Below, piece after piece: positions 52,521 through 56,192 of a stretch of DNA of 56,192 nucleotides. The notes below the pieces were generated by a model, which searched no databases, had not been told where the DNA came from, and worked only from the letters and a program-made list of their open reading frames with translations. The DNA is from Isosphaera sp. (GTDB lineage: Bacteria > Planctomycetota > Phycisphaerae > Phycisphaerales > UBA1924): contig PNJV01000001.1 of the NCBI GenBank assembly GCA_013822085.1, positions 91,658-147,849 on the forward strand, given 5' to 3'. Each line of letters starts with the position of its first letter. Position 1 is the first letter of the stretch. Position numbers and translations under genes: made by a program.

Positions 52521-53867
52521 CTAGAACTGCTCCGGCTGATCCACCGGCGGGGTCTCCGCCGGCGGCTCGTCCACCACGCCCAGCCGCGCCCGAACGCCCG
52601 CGGGCATCCACGGCTTCATCCACTCGCGCAGCAGCAGCGCCTCCAGCTCAAGCGTGACCCGCACCACCGGGGCCTCGCCGTAATAGAACCCCTCACGCAG
52701 GTCCGCCAGCGGGTCCAGCGGCTCCGCCTTGACGCCCAGCACGGTCACGAAGTTGGTCTTGGACAGCGCCTCGAAGAACCCCGGCAGCTGCGCCGCGTCG
52801 AAGACGCCGGTCACCGTGACCCCGAACATGTCGAAGTAGTTGGACGCCCCGCCGCCGAGCCGCCCGCTCACCGACGCGGCGGGGTCCTGCCCCACGACCG
52901 TCCCGATCCCCGCCGCCCCACCGCCGCCGGCCGCCGGGTCGCCGCCGGCCCCGGCCTCGCCCCCCGGGGCCGCCACCGCAGCCGTCTCGACGGGCACCAC
53001 CCCGATCCGGTCGATCCGCTTGACGATCCCCGCCGAGACCCCGAGCCCGCGCGACACCTGGTTTGCGCGCTCGATGGCGCGCACCACGTCGCGCTGCACC
53101 CACAGGACCTGCTGCTGCTTCCACGCCTCGTCCAGCGTGATCGTCGTCCCCTCGGTGTACACATACGCGGGGGCGAACGCGCCGGTCTGGGCGTAGAAGC
53201 TCAGGTCCGCCGCCCGCCGCCGGATCTGATCGACCAGCCGCGCAGCCAGGACCTGGTCGATCTCCCGCCGGGCCTCATCCCCGAGCACGCGGGTCCCGTC
53301 CGGGCCGATCGTCGCCCGCGCGCGCTCCTCGGCCTCCCTGACCCCAACGAGCAGGTCGCGCAGCAGGTCCGACGGCACCGGCATGCCGGCCTTGGCCCCG
53401 GCCAGCAGCTCCGCGTGCGCCTCGCGCCCGAGCCGCCGGGCGAAGTTCCGCGGCGCGATCTCGCGCTCCAGCAGCGTCGGCTCGGGGAACAGGCCCTCGA
53501 TCAGCGGGGCCTTGTCGCCCTTGTTGAACCCGATCGCCAGCTGGGCGACGTCCGCCACGCTCGCCTGCTGCGTGGCCCGCACGCCGCGGAAAAACTCGTT
53601 GATCACCTTGTTGGCGACGAGCGTCTCTTCGGCGATGTTCCCGTCACCGCTGGGGCTGGGCAGGTCGTACTCCACCCTCGACTGGTCCAGCGCCGTCACG
53701 TCCGCCGAGACCACCTCCTGCACCCGCTTGACCAGGGCCGCGTTCATCCCGCCGCTGACGACGACCGACGCCGCCAGCCCCGCCGCCCCCACCACCACGC
53801 ACGCGATCGGCTGCCAGTGCGCCTTGCCGATCGCCTTTGCTGTCTCCATCACCTTCTTGCCGTTCAC
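52521..53867 (-). CDS. Single-pass membrane protein of the pilM locus, function unknown (PilO-like by position)
   Basis: The protein has 448 residues. The short N-terminus is followed by a hydrophobic helix (about 18-38: PIACVVVGAAGLAASVVV); the remainder is predicted periplasmic. Helical segments at about 45-290 include KQQQVLWVQRDVVRAIERANQ. A Gly/Ala-rich linker (about 300-340) and a C-terminal alpha/beta domain (FDMFGVTVTGVFDAAQLPGFFEALSKTN) follow, the latter resembling the ferredoxin-like domains of pilus alignment proteins in general shape only. The GTG start at 53867 overlaps the pilM stop by 4 bp (GTGA), so it is translated with pilM. ATG 53849 is an alternative start. Confidence 0.6.
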   Translation of the reverse strand: MNGKKVMETAKAIGKAHWQPIACVVVGAAGLAASVVVSGGMNAALVKRVQEVVSADVTALDQSRVEYDLPSPSGDGNIAEETLVANKVINEFFRGVRATQQASVADVAQLAIGFNKGDKAPLIEGLFPEPTLLEREIAPRNFARRLGREAHAELLAGAKAGMPVPSDLLRDLLVGVREAEERARATIGPDGTRVLGDEARREIDQVLAARLVDQIRRRAADLSFYAQTGAFAPAYVYTEGTTITLDEAWKQQQVLWVQRDVVRAIERANQVSRGLGVSAGIVKRIDRIGVVPVETAAVAAPGGEAGAGGDPAAGGGGAAGIGTVVGQDPAASVSGRLGGGASNYFDMFGVTVTGVFDAAQLPGFFEALSKTNFVTVLGVKAEPLDPLADLREGFYYGEAPVVRVTLELEALLLREWMKPWMPAGVRARLGVVDEPPAETPPVDQPEQF

Positions 53868-55924
53868 TGGGGCACCCCCGTGGTGTTCTCGGTGCCCTCG
53901 TCCGGCGTCCCCTCAGCGGGGGCCGGCGGCGGCACGTTCATGTCGGCGATCCACCGGATCGCGTACGTGCGGATCGTCGCCGTCGGCGCGGGGTGATACC
54001 CCGGCGGGGTGGGGATCAGCACGTCAGGCGGCGGGATGCTCCCCGCGCCGTCGCCGCGCGGCGTGCCGGGTCGGCCCCGCGGGTCGTCGGGCGGTCCCGG
54101 CGGGGGGACGCGATCGTCGCGCTCTCGGCCGCTGCGCGCCTGCCCGTCACCGCCCGTGACCGTGCCCAGGAGCGCAAAGCCGAAGCTCCGCGGGTCGAGC
54201 ACGTACGGCACGCCCTGCCGAGCGGCGTTGCTCTGGATCCACCTCAAAAAGCTGTCGCGGATCAGCAGCTGCTCGGCACCCGACTCGGGCAAGGCCGTCT
54301 GCACCCGCAGCGTCAGCGCGATCCGCCGCGGCGTGGCCACCGCCTCGACCGGCACGCCGTCTGCCGGCGGCGCATCGCCGCCCGCTCCCCCGGCACCCCC
54401 CGCCCCCGCCCCCGCCCCACCACCACCGGGCCCGCCCCCGCCCAGCGGCGGCGGCTCCTTGCCCCCGATGTACTCGGCCTCGAAGCCCGCAAAGGCGATC
54501 ACCGGCCCGCCCAGGTCCGCCGGCACCGACCCCGGCGCGCTGCGCTGGGCGGCGGCGAACATGTCCGACACGTCCTGCACCAGCCTGGGCATGACGTCCC
54601 GCCCCGAGAGCAGCCCGATGGCAGCCGTGGCGCGCGGGTCCGGCTTGTACTCCTCCTGGTAGCGCTGCCACTCCGACTTGAGCCCCTGGAGCTGCCCCTT
54701 GGTCGCGTCGATCACCGCCGGCTTGGCCGGCACGTTCTGACCGTCGATCAGCGGCCGGGCGAAGGTCACCCCGCCGGCCACCAGCGCCAGCCCCGCCGCC
54801 CCGACAAACCACGGCGTCTTCTCGCGCCACATCGCCTTGCGCACCAGGCGCAGCGGCATCAAGTTGGCCTCCAGGACCGTCTCGCCGAGCCCCTGGAGCG
54901 CCAGGCCGTAGGCCGTGGCCAGCGTCACCGCGTGCGTCTTGAGCTCCGCGGCACGCTCGCCGGCCATCGCCGCGCGCTCGAACCCCTCCAGACGCGAGAC
55001 CTCCATCGTCAGCTGCTGCGAGAGGAACTTGCGCAGCCCCGGCAGCGCGAACGTCGCCCCGAGCCCGATCAGCCGCGAGAGCTTGGCCCCCTTGTGCAGC
55101 GACGTGTAGTACCCGATCGAGCGCTGCACCTCCTGGGCCAGGTCCGCAAACACCGGGCGCATCGCCTGGAGGATCTGCCGCGCGTGCTGGCTCGATTCGG
55201 CCTCCCGCTTGAGCTTCTCCGCCTTGTTGTACGAGATGTTGAACGTCGTGGCCACCGCCTCGGTGAACTGGTGCCCGCCGATCTGGAACGTGCGGATCCA
55301 CAGCCTGCCGCCCTCGGCCACAATCAGGTCCGTCGAGGTCGTCCCCACGTCCACGATCACCGTCCCGGGCATGCCAGGGGTGAACGAGAGGTCATAGGCC
55401 ATCGCGTTGTACACCGCCAGCGGGCTGAGCGTCAGCACGTCGGGCGTCTTCTCCACGTCCGCCCAGCGCGACAGGTTCTCGTTGACGCGGTCGGTCGTCA
55501 ACGCGAAGATCCCCACCTCGATCTCGGCAAGCCCGGGCGAGATCTCCGGCTCCTGGCTCACGAACGTCTGGTAATCCCACTGCACGTCGTCGATCGGGAA
55601 GGGGATCTGCTGCACCGCCTCGAACTTGACGATGTCCGGCACCCGCTTGGCCTCCACCGGCGGGAGCTTGGCGAACCGGGCGAAGGCCGAGTTGCCCGGC
55701 ACCGAGATGGCCAGCCTGGCCTTGCCCATGTCCCGCTGGCTCACCAGCGTGCCGATCGCCACGCGCATCGCGTCGTTCTTGTCCACGTCGGGCGCCGAGA
55801 GCACCCGCTTGTGCGGCACAACGAGAAAGTCGGCCACCGCCACGCCCTCGCCCTGACGCACCAGCTTGATCGCCTTGAGCTCGCTGGACCCGACCTCGAC
55901 CCCCCAGCACGCGTTCGACGCCAT
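53864..55924 (-). CDS. pilM: Type IV pilus assembly protein PilM with PilN-like C-terminal extension
   Basis: The protein has 686 residues. Residues 1-365 form the actin-like PilM domain: phosphate-1 loop WGVEVGSSELKAIKL (7-21), the FEAVQQIPFPIDDVQWDYQ block and phosphate-2 VIVDVGTTSTDLIV (189-202). Unlike ordinary PilM (about 350 residues, cytoplasmic) it continues with a transmembrane helix (371-389), a coiled-coil-like stretch (LQGLKSEWQRYQEEY) and a periplasmic part with a Gly-rich insert and an alpha/beta segment (RRIALTLRVQTALPES), the layout of PilN. I infer a natural PilM-PilN fusion. ATG 55924 has AAGGGG about 7 bases upstream. Two membrane-protein genes follow on the same strand. 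Confidence 0.88.
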   Translation of the reverse strand: MASNACWGVEVGSSELKAIKLVRQGEGVAVADFLVVPHKRVLSAPDVDKNDAMRVAIGTLVSQRDMGKARLAISVPGNSAFARFAKLPPVEAKRVPDIVKFEAVQQIPFPIDDVQWDYQTFVSQEPEISPGLAEIEVGIFALTTDRVNENLSRWADVEKTPDVLTLSPLAVYNAMAYDLSFTPGMPGTVIVDVGTTSTDLIVAEGGRLWIRTFQIGGHQFTEAVATTFNISYNKAEKLKREAESSQHARQILQAMRPVFADLAQEVQRSIGYYTSLHKGAKLSRLIGLGATFALPGLRKFLSQQLTMEVSRLEGFERAAMAGERAAELKTHAVTLATAYGLALQGLGETVLEANLMPLRLVRKAMWREKTPWFVGAAGLALVAGGVTFARPLIDGQNVPAKPAVIDATKGQLQGLKSEWQRYQEEYKPDPRATAAIGLLSGRDVMPRLVQDVSDMFAAAQRSAPGSVPADLGGPVIAFAGFEAEYIGGKEPPPLGGGGPGGGGAGAGAGGAGGAGGDAPPADGVPVEAVATPRRIALTLRVQTALPESGAEQLLIRDSFLRWIQSNAARQGVPYVLDPRSFGFALLGTVTGGDGQARSGRERDDRVPPPGPPDDPRGRPGTPRGDGAGSIPPPDVLIPTPPGYHPAPTATIRTYAIRWIADMNVPPPAPAEGTPDEGTENTTGVPQ

Positions 55925-56192
55925 GGCTGCCCCTTGCTCTTGCCCACCGGCCCCGCCCACCGCACGCGCCCACACCGCTGTTTATACCCGCTCCGCCCGG
56001 CCTGCCCCTGCCGCCGCACGCACCCGCCCCGCCTGGCCGTGCCCTCCGCCGGCGATCGCGCCGCCGGGTCCACCCCGTGCCCTCCGGCGCGGGCGTGGGG
56101 CAATCTTTATCCGCACCGAGTCGCTGCGTCCGCTGTCGGGGATATTTCCACCGGCGACCAGGCCCCGAACCACGCCGCCATTTCCAATCACC
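55925..56192 (-). other. Region upstream of pilM, right window edge
   Basis: These 268 bp show no gene I can support. A TATAAA hexamer on the minus strand (55986-55981) could be a -10 for pilM with a leader of about 50 nt, but no -35 is visible. A minus-strand frame stays open to the window edge without recognisable protein features. Confidence 0.4.

Noticed and set aside
55982-56191. Minus-strand frame open to the right edge of the window
   Set aside because: Mostly Gly/Arg/Ala low complexity at its end, no recognisable domain, and the start lies at the edge. It could be the tail of an upstream gene but cannot be supported.

Overview
The window comes from a very GC-rich, Gram-negative-type bacterium with an outer membrane (LptD, an Omp85-class TpsB, a type IV pilus PilM). 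My best guess is a planctomycete of the Phycisphaerae type. The reasons are a 23S-5S rRNA unit with no 16S gene upstream, long Pro/Gly-rich low-complexity linkers in housekeeping proteins, and pilus-locus proteins without familiar relatives. This placement is inference; no 16S gene is present to test it.

Layout. 1-8039 (+): translation and transcription block, namely nusA (5' end outside the window), infB, a DUF503 gene, rbfA, a degenerate HhH-GPD-like gene, yebC and apt. 8021-16785: mixed strands, with a TraB/ChaN-like secreted protein, an HNH endonuclease, pterin carbinolamine dehydratase, gluQ, a DUF192 protein, a SpoIIE-type phosphatase, a three-gene minus-strand operon (thioesterase, purN, TPR/metallopeptidase/PDZ) and a DinB-fold protein. 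16881-34044 (all -): astA, astD, lptD, argJ, a GT87 glycosyltransferase, then tpsB and the 1929-residue repeat-rich tpsA, so arginine metabolism is interleaved with outer-membrane biogenesis and two-partner secretion. 34135-42646: GT10 fucosyltransferase, TlpA-like thioredoxin, dapL-like aminotransferase, Ntn-type asparaginase, pyruvate dehydrogenase E2 and E1-beta, and prfB with a programmed +1 frameshift site. 42889-46841: a small membrane protein with a FolM-like reductase, tRNA-Thr(UGU), tRNA-Arg(ACG), rpsT, greA, a DinB protein and a GNAT acetyltransferase. 46931-50299 (-): 23S-5S rRNA with its own promoter, precursor stem and terminator. 50398-55924 (-): pilM (with a PilN-like extension) followed by two unrecognised one-pass membrane proteins.

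Main observations. (1) Ten genes have a TANNNT-type -10 hexamer 5-9 nt before the start codon and no Shine-Dalgarno sequence, the signature of leaderless mRNAs. In one intergenic gap of only 21 bp two such hexamers face opposite ways and share their TA step. (2) prfB carries the CUU-stop-C frameshift site, but with UAA instead of the usual UGA and without the upstream Shine-Dalgarno-like stimulator. (3) The pilM locus looks like a divergent pilus-alignment complex: a PilM-PilN fusion plus two unknown membrane proteins. (4) The 23S-5S unit stands apart from 16S and has a near-consensus promoter.

No CRISPR array, transposase, integrase or prophage gene was seen. Coordinates of rRNA ends and start codons without a clear ribosome-binding site are estimates.
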